DNA of 64,000 nucleotides from Diphasiastrum complanatum. Lineage: Eukaryota; Streptophyta; Lycopodiopsida; Lycopodiales; Lycopodiaceae. The notes beneath the pieces were generated by a model. That model saw nothing but the letters and a program-made list of their open reading frames with translations, had not been told where the DNA came from and made no database searches. Made by a program: the position numbers and the translations under genes. Location: the NCBI GenBank assembly GCA_029204225.1, contig CM055092.1:45886087-45950086 (forward strand). The letters run 5' to 3'. Shown piece after piece: positions 1 to 11,082 of the stretch (within the stretch, counting starts at the first letter, position 1; every line of letters starts with the position of its first letter).

Positions 1-786
1 AAACCTTAGCTGAGTACTTCTAGTTTACTCACACTCCATGCTACTCTAAATTCTTCTACGCTAGACGATGCTTCTAGACATTCTATTGTCTAAATCTCAA
101 TCTCCTCTATACCCTTGTGGAACAATAATTTCCTTTGCGACTCCAGTTGGACGGCCAATCCTTAGCCAAAAACACTAGTCTATTATCTAAAAATATAAAT
201 TTGAAAGTTCCTGCTTATTGAGATTGTAAAAATCTCCTCAAACAGTAAACTTCCTTTCTACGAGGGCCTACAAGGTAGTTTGTTGTTGATTGTTCTTGAA
301 AACTTCGTTGGAGATTAAAAAAGGATTGGCAATTTATTGCTCTATTGCATTCTAATATTACATTGTCTCTAAAATTCTAATTCTGCCAAGGACATCCACT
401 TCCATTTTATGGATTCAATGATCGAAGCTGAACTAACTCTCCATGGAAGAAACCAGATGCAAGGTGTCCTTGTAGCACTCATGCATATTAATTGTATAAT
501 AGCACGGGAAGATTATCAAAAATGTGAACAAAGTTAACTCATAGAATTGAGCTCTAATTGAATAAAATAGAGCACACAAAACAATAGCCTCGAATAATCA
601 CAATTTGGATCCCCTTGAAACATTCTAGTCCATTTACAAATGTTATAAAACTTGCATCACATAAGATATTCCAAATAAGTTTCAAGCTTTGATTTTAGCA
701 ACGAATTTATCACTGCCAGGCAGCAACACGTTCATGCTAAAAAATTACAGATTGAACATTCTCAATCTCCTGCAGCTTATCAAAAG

Positions 787-2979
787 TCAAAGGTGACAAA
801 GTCTAACTGACCAATCTTCCTTTGAAGAACACGAGGTAAAACATTGTTGCTTGCATTCTAATTTCTGTGGCAGGCCACTTCTCCATCATTTTCATCAAAC
901 AACAAGCATCTTCACATTGCAAGACTTGCAGACTACGATCTTACCTTGTTGTGTTGCATCACAGGTGTCATGGGACCAGATTTTGATTTTGCAGAAGGAA
1001 GTGGCACCGGCGGCACGCCTCTTGAAGATGCAGGAATTTTTCCTGAATCTGTATTGTGCTTAAATAAGTTGATGATTATGCAGCTTGAAAGCACAAAATT
1101 ATATTGCAAGTGGTTCCAACTCCATCCTAACCTCAAAGGTCAATCATCAAGCTTGAAGGAACCATAAAGCTTTCCTTGTCTTAGTCAGCATCAGTTTTAC
1201 AAGATATAGCATCATGAAATAACAGAAACTTAAACCATACCTATATCCCCAGTATTGGCTGTTGATGATGGACGGTATCCATCACTACAATGGCAAAATC
1301 AAGAGGCAAGCACAATGAGTTCCCAATTTCCCTGAAAAAGCTATTACATAGATGTAGCAAAAACTAGAGAGTCAAGAAAAATACAATCATCAACCTAGAA
1401 CAATTTTAACCTCTTAGACTGCTGAATGTTTTGAGGTGCTTCTGACTTTGAGTCGATTTGGGCTTCTGCTGCAAAAAACCATGAAAGTGTTCCAGCCTCT
1501 TCATATTGGCCTGTTGAAGCCGAAAACAAAATCAGCAGAGAGAAGAATAAAGGACCAGCTCAGCTCGCATCCTCTTGTTACAAGTGAAGCAGTAAGATAG
1601 TCAAAGAGCACCCTACCAGCTCCTTGTTTGGATTTTTGTTGTTGCACTGGCACTTTCTTAGAATCAGCGTCTGATACAATTTCAGCTTCAGTCCCTGTGC
1701 CTTTTCTAGGGTAATACCCATTTGTATTGTCTGGTTTATTTACTTCAAGAAATGGGTGTGAGTTTGCCTTCTGTCCCACTTCAACTGAGTTGTCACCTTC
1801 TAATGTGAATTGTGCAGCATTCAAGCTATCTTCTGGATCATTTGGATCTGAAACACGAAATTGATCGACTTAGGAGAAAAACCTATCACGTCTCATACAG
1901 ATTACAAGAATTGGAGAAGTGGACTCTTCATTGATACTGCAAACAAAACTTACGACCACTGATATCTCATATGACTGTCCAAGTCAATTTCTTATCAAAT
2001 ATATTAGTACGTAGCAGCAGAAGAAAAGATACAAAGGTAACCACCTGCAGACTGCATATACTAGTATATTCTAAGTAGCGGATAAGACGTTAGCCTGCCT
2101 GGAAAAGTGTAGTGCTTGTGATGCTTTGGAAATTCTTTGACCAATATTTGCTGTGTCAGTCCCTCACGATCCGTGAACTCTTGACATGCAAGAAGGCGCT
2201 GCACAGAGGTCATTGCAAATCAAACCTCACGTCAGACAGTAAAACTACAGAACAATTACAATGTAAATATATAACGCACGTGGAAAGAATTACCAACTTT
2301 TGCCTTTTTCCTGAAACACCAGGATCTAAACAGAAGATCTCATACACACATGAAGAACTTCACAAACATAAGATTTCTCAGCAGAACAAATCTTAATGCA
2401 CCTGCGAGAGGCAAGACACCCTGATTTCTGTGGTCGCGAGCTCAGAAGTTTGCTGACTCAACAGATCATTGAGCTTATAAGCCACCGTTCCCAAATGATC
2501 GACCGCATTCACCAAAGCTTTGACGGAATAGTCCTTCAGATTCTCCAAAACCCTAGAATTGTTGCAAATTTGGTTTTATTAAAAAAAATACTATTCTCCA
2601 TTTTACAGTCAGATAAAGGGGAAGTGAAAGATCAACGTCTTACGCTTGCTTCTGGTCGCTATAAATGTAAGAAGATTCACAGTACTCAGCCGCGGAATAA
2701 AGCTGCGGTCTCAGATTCTTAAGCTCCTGTCATCACTCTGCCAATGAGCAACCCTTTGAGGACAAGGTGCAGCAGCAGATCAAACCTATAACATTCCAAG
2801 GAAAGAAACAGACACATCTAAAAGGCAACGAAAACATATCAAATAGAAATCAGCACCTGCAGAGCCATGAAGAAATCCTGACTTCGCTGCATTGAGACCT
2901 CATCGTAGGTCAAGGCAGACTCCGGCATTGAAGAAATGCTGGAAGGCGATTGCATGGAAGCAAGATTCTGCTGCATCAT
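787..2979 (-). CDS. ABIL: ABI-1-like (ABIL) subunit of the SCAR/WAVE complex, nine exons
   Basis: Predicted subunit of the plant WAVE/SCAR regulatory complex, which activates ARP2/3-driven actin nucleation in the cytoplasm. Proposed coding exons: 2979-2857, 2726-2644, 2552-2402, 2198-2099, 1847-1617, 1510-1411, 1284-1241, 1048-945 and 864-787, 337 residues, phases all compatible. The ABIL signature is clear at residues 24-120: LTYDEVSMQRS, ELKNLRPQLYSAAEYCE, LKDYSVKALVNAVDHLG and TVAYKLNDLLSQQTSE. It is followed by RLLACQEFTDREGL and HHKHYTFP in exon 4. This is the conserved helical Abi region. The C-terminal half is Ser/Pro/Lys-rich and weakly conserved, as in the family, and includes GVPPVPLPS. 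Length is close to Arabidopsis ABIL proteins (about 300 residues). The start is the first of two adjacent ATGs. Exon 4 appears to end at a GC donor (CAG/GCAGGC). The last exon and stop are the least certain parts. Confidence 0.9.
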
Positions 2980-3197
2980 CTTTGATTCCTACAGCAATTC
3001 CCTCAATATTCAACCTCCTCGGACCCAACAACAACATCTACGCCATTGCACAGCAAACGGGGGTATATTACTCTATTTTCCTCCATCAAAAGCTTAAAAA
3101 CTAAGCAATCGGAGTGCTGTGAGGAGGGCTTGATCGCAGGAGGAAGCGTGCACAATAAAAAAGGGCAGATTAGAGGTTAAATTGGTAAATCAGCAAT

Positions 3198-3203
<6 letters not shown>

Positions 3204-3259
<56 letters not shown>
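3204..3259. repeat. (GA)n microsatellite upstream of ABIL
   Basis: A 56-base pure GA run lies about 225 bases upstream of the ABIL start codon, so it reads (TC)n on the coding strand. CT-rich tracts are common in plant core promoters and 5' leaders. Whether it is transcribed cannot be seen. Confidence 0.9.
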
Positions 3260-3263
<4 letters not shown>

Positions 3264-3484
3264 CCAAAAGAAAGAAAAGAGAAAGAAGAGTGTGAAGGAA
3301 GAACGTCGATCTGACGCTTTCTTTTGTGATGATGGTACAAGGTCATGTGGTCACAGGGGTCACGTTTTGTTGCCATTGGGGTTGGAGGGCTGGAGGGCTT
3401 TTGAATCATTTTGTGATTCCGGGATCGCATATTCGGTGACGTATTTTTATGTGAAGGATCTATTCAATCAAGCCACACAAACAT

Positions 3485-6449
3485 AAGGTCATTGCTCCTG
3501 AGTATTGATCTTGCCAGCAAATTAGCACAACCTTGTAAACCTTGGTGGCAGTATCCACGATCATACCAGCTCTTGGAGATATATATTTTTGGTGGGAGTC
3601 TATTTGTGTTGCTAGCTCGATTGGTGTTGCTAGCTCCGTCAGTGTTGGGAGCTCAATGTAGCTCTTGTTGATGGGATTCTAAATGTATTCAAACATAAGG
3701 CAATGTGTTGAGATTTGTCAATGGAGTTTTAAAGGAAGTCAACTTTAAAGGATAAATTGTGGAGCCGTTTTTAAGTTTTGAGGCTTAGACCTCAATGGAG
3801 GGATCACTTACCCAACATGAAAGTGAATTTGCATGAATGGAAAAAAGTAGACCATGTTTGATTCCACCAACATGTGCACATGTAGAAGAGAAAAGCAATC
3901 ACTCAATTGCACGTATTCCATCTCTTCTTGCATGTCGGTAAGTAGGAATCTTCATGCAGTTCTTTGTTTCTTGACTCTGGACTAGTCCTCCTGCTCATCC
4001 TCCTTTTTTTCTTTTTCTTTCTCTGTCCGTTTTTCTTTCTCTTCTTTGGCTTGGTGATGAAGCGAGTGTGAATTTTTTTTTATTCTGGTGGATCTTAGGT
4101 TGTCATGTGTTCAACTCTACTTCTCATCTAAAAGCTATATTCAAAAAAGACAACCAATTTAAACAATCGACGAATTTTGCAAGAGGCTATTGTGAAGCTA
4201 GCACCAAGTGCAAGCTTTGTGTTTGTTCAAAGCCAAGTGAGATTTCATTACTTGTTTTAAGTGTAAGGCATTATTAGAGTGTATTACATAAGAGACATGA
4301 TGCTTCAAACAAACACAAACAGATAGTTCGTATTTGAATCGGACTAATGCAATCACCTAACTCTCAATCACCTAAGTCTGAGTCAATGGTTACATCTATT
4401 TGGAGCAAGTGAGAAGTGCATTGCGGTGTATTCAACCTTTGCCAACCTTAAAGAGCCAAAGTGCAAATCAAAAAGCAAGATCAAACTAGGACAAAGAGAA
4501 AAAATAAGGTGCAAGGCAAGAAGGCATCAAGTGGACCACAAAGTGGACGGTAAATGATAAATCTTTTGGCTCAATGAGCCCTGATACCTGTGCGGACACA
4601 ATCAATTGGAGCTCAAGGAGCTCAACATAAAGTACAACAAGGACTGATTCAGGGCTCAAAGGAATTCCAAAGTCAAGCTTTATAAACCAGCTAGTTGTTT
4701 ACTTTCCAATGTAAAACATCTAAGCCTCTGATTTGTGGTGTGCTAGTTACCATATTAATAAAGTGGCTAGTAAATTAAGTACTACGCCAAGTAGCTTAAA
4801 TGTACTTAGAGAATATGGTAATCTGACAATCTGATGAGTACCTAAGATTTGGTAAAAGTGCAGTGGACATTGTAAAGCTAGCACCAATTGCAAGCTTTAC
4901 TCCCAGTGCCAATGGCACCAACATTGTTCTCGGTGCCAACAATGCTCCCATTGTTCCTGCCGCCATTGGCACTAGCATCACTCCTGGCGCCATTGCGATC
5001 AAAATCTAGTCGGCACCAAATATTGATGGCTCGAAAATTTTGATCGGTTCTAGTGAAGTCCAGAGAGCTCTTGCGCCAATGCCCCGGAGACTGGGGTCGA
5101 TTCACACACTTGAAATGTAACCTTCTTAGGTCTTTTAATAGTGTGGAATTTTTCTCCAGTGACTTTAATTACCTTTTGAGTTTCAGTTTTCAGTAAAAGC
5201 GCTAATTGTAAGGCAGCTTCAAATCTTTTTGATCTGGCGCCAAGCTAAGGGTCGTGTTCCGGAATGCTAGTGGTATGTCATTGGGGCCATTTGGTTTGAG
5301 ATGCCAACGGTTTGTTGTTGGGGACATTTGGTCCAAAAACTAGTTGTCTTCATATCTATTGTGGCTTATGGTTTTGAGTGCTCTTTGCGTGAATGTAAGA
5401 TGGGCTAAGCACTTGGGGAATGGGCTCTAGCTCGTTGACTGAGTTGGATGGAAGCTACTTGTTTATGGTTGTCCAATCTAGCATGGTGCCAAGTTAGCTT
5501 CAATGCTCATATCGAAGCTTTGAGTTGGTTAAGTTTGATATACGTCAAAAAACTTGCTTGAAATGGATGTTATTCGATTGTACTGAAGGTTCGAGTTGGT
5601 TACGATGTAAGTCGGGTGGCTTGCTTGGAAGGAAGTTACCCACATTGGGACACCTGATTTGGCATGGCGCCAGGTTTGGCTCTCAATATTGGCTTTAGAA
5701 CTTCAAGTTGATTAAGTCCGATCTTTGTTGGTGAGTTGGCTGCTTGTATGTCAAGTGGGTTCAGACAACAAGTATTGAAAGCAGGGAAGCTAAGTTGTGG
5801 TTCCCAACTCCCTTTGGGATGCCTGAACTAGATGTGGTATCCAAGTTGACTGGTTGGTCTAGGTCTCATAGACATGGCCATTGTTTGGGATTCAATATGA
5901 CATTTATTGTGCAAGGTGTTGCCTAAGGTGTAAGCAAGGGTGTTTCCACAATCAGGGTGGTTGGTAGAACGAGAGACTTGATGCGACAAAGTGCTATCCT
6001 CTAGGTGTAAGCATGGTCAGTCCTCGCAATTCAAGCCTAGCGCTATCTACATGGATAGATGAGACATGGTGCTACCTAATTAGGTGAAAGCATGATCTAT
6101 GTCTTGTGAGGTGCGGGATAACATATTTGAACTATATATGTTAACCATTGATAGAGAGGTGATGCTTGAATTCAGGTGTAAAGCACAAGTGTTAGTTGTC
6201 GATGCGGGATAATTGTTGATTGTTCAACTATAAGAGTAGTTGACCTGAATGGCAGGGCATGACTAAGGCAATGTTCGTGGGGTGGATTAGCAGTTTAGTG
6301 CTTTGAAGCAAATGACAACAAAATAATTCAATATTTTAGAGACTGGCAACAAGTTGGATCAAGGCCAGAATCCAAGCAAGTTGGGAAACAAGATATTGGG
6401 AAAGGTTATTATCCAAGAATTCAAAATCTAAGTTCTATCAGCTGATTTT

Positions 6450-6452
<3 letters not shown>
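3485..6452. other. Intergenic stretch without recognisable genes
   Basis: No ORF resembles a known protein and no RNA gene was seen. A 22-base phrase beginning gctagcacca recurs near 4197 and 4875. At 4900-5000 GTGCCAA/GGCACCA words recur and give a short Ala/Pro/Val-rich shadow ORF on the minus strand. Part of it may be the decayed LTR of the copia copy that follows, because a primer-site-like word occurs at 6862-6889. Confidence 0.5.

Positions 6453-6478
<26 letters not shown>
6453..6478 (+). repeat. G26 homopolymer
   Basis: An uninterrupted run of 26 G on the plus strand in AT-rich sequence. It could form G-quadruplexes, and its true length may be misjudged by sequencing. Confidence 0.9.
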
Positions 6479-6480
<2 letters not shown>

Positions 6481-6861
6481 ACCATTACACATCCCTCTTT
6501 TCATGCAAAGTATATGGGTCACAATTGATAAAAAATGGGGGCAAATTCAAGCTGACCTAGTCATACTACTCCCATAAGTAGACTGGTGATATTTGGGTCT
6601 AAAATGTCAACAAGTTATTGTTGTGAAAAGAGAAGTTTTGCCATGGGAGCTCACAGCATGGTTGTTGGCTCTCATCCTATATTTGGCCGAGCTGTCATTT
6701 ATGGTTTGGATTTCAAACAGGCTTTTCATGAATCAATAATTATGAGGAGACATAATGAGTATGATGACTTGTGTTAAGTGTAAAAATAATAATCAATAAA
6801 GGCTGATTTTCTTGGTGCATGCACCAAGGAAATCATCTTGGCCCAACATCCGATTTCCCAA

Positions 6862-8560
6862 CATGTGTTATCAAAGCCGTATTATCAGAGCCAAATATGG
6901 CATTAGAGCTATATTTATAGCTCACAAGCTTCCCACAGGACTTGATCCTATTAGCCAATAGAATAACTGCTTTTTTCTTTTATAAATAGCATTCGATTTT
7001 CTTTCTTAAGTAACCGATAATTATTACTATCACTTAGGCTAATCTCTGCATGGATTCCCAAAGCAAGGGGTGGACAAGCTCGATGGATCCAATTATCACA
7101 TGTGGAAATTTAAGATGAAAACAATGTTAATGGCTAAGAAATTGTATGAAGTTGTCATTGAAGTCAAAGTCAGACCTAAATCAGACGACGCTGCAATCTC
7201 CCGATGGAAGCGAAAGGATGGCAAGGCCTTCTCGCTCATCATTCTCAACATATCAAATACACAAATCGACCATGTGTATGAAAATTTGACCTAAAAAAAG
7301 TCTAGTATATCCTAAGCACACTGTGCGATGTGCGGGATGTAGCTTCTAAGCTACATCTTAGAAGGAAATTCTTCTCTCTCAGGATGACAAACGGTGATTC
7401 ACCACAAAATCACATCAATCAATTCAAGAATCTACTATACCAAATGGCTGCTATAGGATTAGTCATCGACAATCAAGACTCAGTAATGACACTGCTTTCA
7501 AGCTTGCCAAGTACTTATGAGAACTGGATGATGATTATCTCAACACACCCATATTTGACTCTATCTAGAGTCATTGCAAGGTTGTTGCAAGAAGAAAATC
7601 AAAAGAACGGATCCTCTAGTTCTTAAAAATGTCGACTCTCGCGTCCTTTACATAACCAAGAGCTCTAACAAGTAGAAGAAGAAAGGCCCGAAACAGAAGT
7701 TTAATCAGAAGCTGACACAGAGTCAAGAGCATTCGAATCCACCGACAAAGAAGAAGCTATTTTGTAGATACTACAATGAACCAACCACGAGATTCAAGAT
7801 TGTCAAATACTAAAGGCCAAGGACACTAGTAAAGAGCAATCAAATTAGCAAGAAAATACAACTGAAGAGGCATCTCACCCTAGTCGAGAAGTGGATCATG
7901 ATGCATTCATGACAAATAATTATAAGGCATCAACCGACGACTCGTGATTCCTTGATTTTGGAGCCACTCAAAGCCACATGACTAGCCATGTAGGCTGTTT
8001 TGAGTCATATACGCCTTATAGTATAACACATATGGTGACAAGACCCTCTCAAGTAAAACACCTTACGAAGTTTGGATAGGATCTAAACCTTCAGTGAAGA
8101 ACCTTTGAGTATTTGGTTGTATTGCCTACACGTAGATTCTGAAAGAGACAAGGAAGAAATTGGACTTACAAAGTCTCAAATCCATCCTTATTGGTTATAC
8201 TTTTTTTGACAACACCTACAAGTTGTATGACCCCGATACCGAGCAGATCTCTTTCAATAGGGATATCTAATTTATCAAAGATTAGTTCATCGATTTCAAA
8301 GGCAAGGATAAAGTTACATGCGAACCTTCGACAACTCCTGCCATCAATATGACAATTAGAGCCTCTGGTTCAAGCGTGCCAACAATCGGAGCAACTATTA
8401 AACAAAAAATCTGAAGAAGATGTTGCTACTACTCTAGAGCAACAAAATCAAAGATTGAATCATCAACCGACACCACCTCCACAAAGATCCACCAAAGTTT
8501 GCACATAGCCTACCAAATATATTGATGATTATGTCTGCTATCTAATTTAGTAATTGACAA
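6862..8560 (+). mobile_element. Decayed Ty1/copia element, internally deleted
   Basis: A tRNA-Met primer-site relic (tgttatcaaagcc, attatcagagcc) at 6862-6889 precedes gag fragments at 7070-7294 (MDKLDGSNYHMWKFKMK) and 7330-7626 (LQEENQKN at its end). Near 7930-8000 there is a protease relic (FLDFGATQSHMTS, where DSG is expected). Sequence then jumps near 8045 to the end of integrase (TPYEVWIGSKPS, VFGCIAYT) and decays by about 8560. Several stops and frameshifts are present. The wording matches the copia family at 31273-35853, so the two are relatives. The core of integrase and all of reverse transcriptase are missing. Confidence 0.85.
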
Positions 8561-9389
8561 CAATCGAAGAGGCACTGTTGGAAGTAAATCTGATTTGCAA
8601 ATGTTTGGCTAGATCTACTCATGATGTGGTGTAGATAGAGAGGATCGTCCACTTTCTAAGTTTCTACCAAGCTTCAAACGGAGTGCGAAAATAGAAAACA
8701 ATGATGTAAGCACTACGACTTACCCAACTAGTGCTTGAAATAGAAATGAAACTAACTAAGATGACAAAATACAAAAACCTTACTAAGGCTTACCCAACTA
8801 GCAAGGTGATTAAACTAAATCCTAGATTAACACCCAAAGGGAATTATAATGGAAGATTGCGGCTAACTAATAATCAATCAACAAAATACATGCCACAATA
8901 CAAACCAATGAGAAGGAGGCAAGAGGAGGCCCGAGTACCTTCCCTCAAGCTATGCACCTTCTCAAAGGGAACACAATTGAAATAGAGAGATAATCTCAAG
9001 AATAGAGAACTTGATAGCTTAATCTCAAAAGTGTCATTTACAAGGCAAATACCTCTCCTTTTATGGCAAGGAGGGTCTTCCATAAGTAACCACTAACTCA
9101 TGGGACTAATCTATTTCTAGCCTTTCTAAAACTTCTAACTTAGGATTTAGAACTTCAAAGTTTCTTAACTTAGGAAAACTTATATAAGTTTCCCAAGTCT
9201 AAGTTCTAAATCTAAGTTTAAGCTATTTTATTATTTTTTAAGCTTCTACTCATGGGCTTACAAACACATGCCATGGCGAAAGTTTATAAACAAACACTTG
9301 TACGTGGGCTTACAAAACACATGCCACGGAGTTTTATTTCTCTCTTTTTTATTTTATTTTTTGTGTTAGCACAGATGCTAACATTATCC
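8561..9389. other. Intergenic stretch, nothing recognised
   Basis: AT-rich sequence with a short region (9100-9250) rich in taagttcta/cctaagtt words. No supported gene. Confidence 0.4.
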
Positions 9390-9833
9390 CCCTCCTTATT
9401 GGATTGGTGGTCCCACACCAATCAAAGCCTTTTCTTCCTGGATCTTTTGTGCTTCTTGGAGGCAAGACTGTTGTCGTCGGGATGGTAGATTGTGGTGCCG
9501 ATGCCCTCCATTACTTGCCACCATAGCTTGTTCAAGAAGGGCATTGGTTTGTGATAATGGAGCATACCCTGTAGAAAGTTGAGGGTTTTTCATAGCTCCA
9601 CCATATCAACGTGCAGGGCTGAAGTGAGTGCAGCGTGATAATAAAGCCTTGCTACGCTGATGTGGTCTTCCTGCGTTCGCAGTGGTTTATTGATATCAAG
9701 GGCTATTGGGGGTAGCCCTCGATCCTAAAAACCCTTGAGTTCTGCCAGAAATGCTACCAGGCTGCAATTGTTCGCAAAATATCTGATGTCGCGATCAGGG
9801 TTGCCATGGTGCTTCTGGTAGAATACACGGCAG
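9390..9833 (-). pseudogene. Ty3/gypsy gag-like fragment (downstream part)
   Basis: Reading down the minus strand from 9833, a segment begins with a Cys/His pattern (CRVFYQKHHGNPDRD, then NNC) like the zinc-binding region of plant gypsy Gag. It is followed by Gln/Pro-rich sequence (YAPLSQTNALLEQAM) with stops and frame changes. The copia LTR at 9834 abuts it. A second gag-like piece lies just beyond the other end of that copia element (14231-14494), which suggests one gag gene was split. Confidence 0.45.
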
Positions 9834-10483
9834 TGTGAAAGATTCAACTAGTTTCATCACATTTTGCAATATTTCCATATTTGGCATATTGAGGCCAAAA
9901 CTTGTTTTAGACTTAGAGGTTGACTTTTCAAAGTTCATTAGTCTAAATTTCATTTGAATAAACACTTTTTGAAAGTGTGGGAAAGATAGAATGCGAGTTT
10001 GAGTAGATTCAATTTGAATAAGTTGGGTACATGGAATCTAGAACCAAAATTGGTAGGGTTAGCATTTTGGTGGGAAAGCCAAGTGGCCAAATAGGGTTTG
10101 GACCTGTTATAAAAGGATGTAACTCGTGGAGAGAGTCATCTTCTCTCTTCTCTATCTCATTTCATGCTTATACATGGTTCTCTTGGGTTCTACTATCAAT
10201 TGGTGCACTATCTTGGTGATTGCTTGCAATTCTATGTGTAGAATGATCTATATTTGCTATTTTTGGATCCACACGTGTGAAATACAGTAGCTTGCTGGTT
10301 TTTTACGGACAACAACATTACATAATCATTTCATTCAAGTTTGATCAAGTTCTATTAGTGTTTGCATCTCAAATTGTGTGTAGATGCTGATTTTTCTACA
10401 TTAGTGAAATTGGTAGTGTATTTCTCTTTCTAACCAAAGATCATTCAAGTAGATTGGATATTAAGGATCTGAAATCTTTCACA
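9834..10483 (+). repeat. 5' LTR of the copia element at 9834-14230
   Basis: 650 bases beginning TGTGAAAGATT and ending ATCTTTCACA, a terminal inverted repeat typical of LTRs. It is followed without a gap by the primer site. Confidence 0.8.
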
Positions 10484-10495
10484 TGGTATCAGAGC
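10484..10495 (+). promoter_or_regulatory. Primer binding site, tRNA-iMet type
   Basis: TGGTATCAGAGC is the standard plant copia minus-strand primer site, directly after the LTR end. Confidence 0.9.
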
Positions 10496-11082
10496 TTGTG
10501 TTTCAGGTTATGAAGGAGGAAATCAGATCTATCAATGATTTGGTGAAGATATCAAGTCTAGAGCATGCTAGAGAGGATTCTACACCAAAATCGGATTTTT
10601 TGCTTTTGTAGATTGGATCTTTTGTAGATCAAAACACTAAATAGGTCAATATACTTGTTCAATTACATTTTTTGAGTTCACCTGCTGGATTTGGCCGATT
10701 TTGGATCATTGGTTCAGCCTAAGTGGTGGCTTATAGATTGCATATCAAATTTTCAGCATTTGCATGTAGATTTGGAATAGTCAATTTTTTGTGATTTTGT
10801 CAAAACCCTAATTTTGATTGGATCTCTAGATAGTGAGGTTGCTGGACTTCATTTGAGTGTGTTTCAATCTTAGGAAGTGGCAAAAGTCATTAGATTGAGG
10901 ATAGATCATAGGTTGATCAAGATTCCATGATTCTATGTGTTGATTTGCTTGGATAAGTGCTAGAAGAGAATTTGTGAGATAGTTTCAAATCTTGGTGATT
11001 TCTTTTGAAAGCATTTGTTGTTGTTCAAAGGAGTGCTTTGTGCATTGAAACAGGTTGAAAGAGAAGATCAGGTCATTGCTAC

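Noticed and set aside
3170-3486. Two opposite ORFs over the GA run beside ABIL
   Set aside because: Both depend on the microsatellite and lack homology. The sequence is ABIL upstream DNA.
4796-5105. Ala/Val/Pro-rich ORFs
   Set aside because: They come from repeated GTGCCAA/GGCACC words with no conserved domain.
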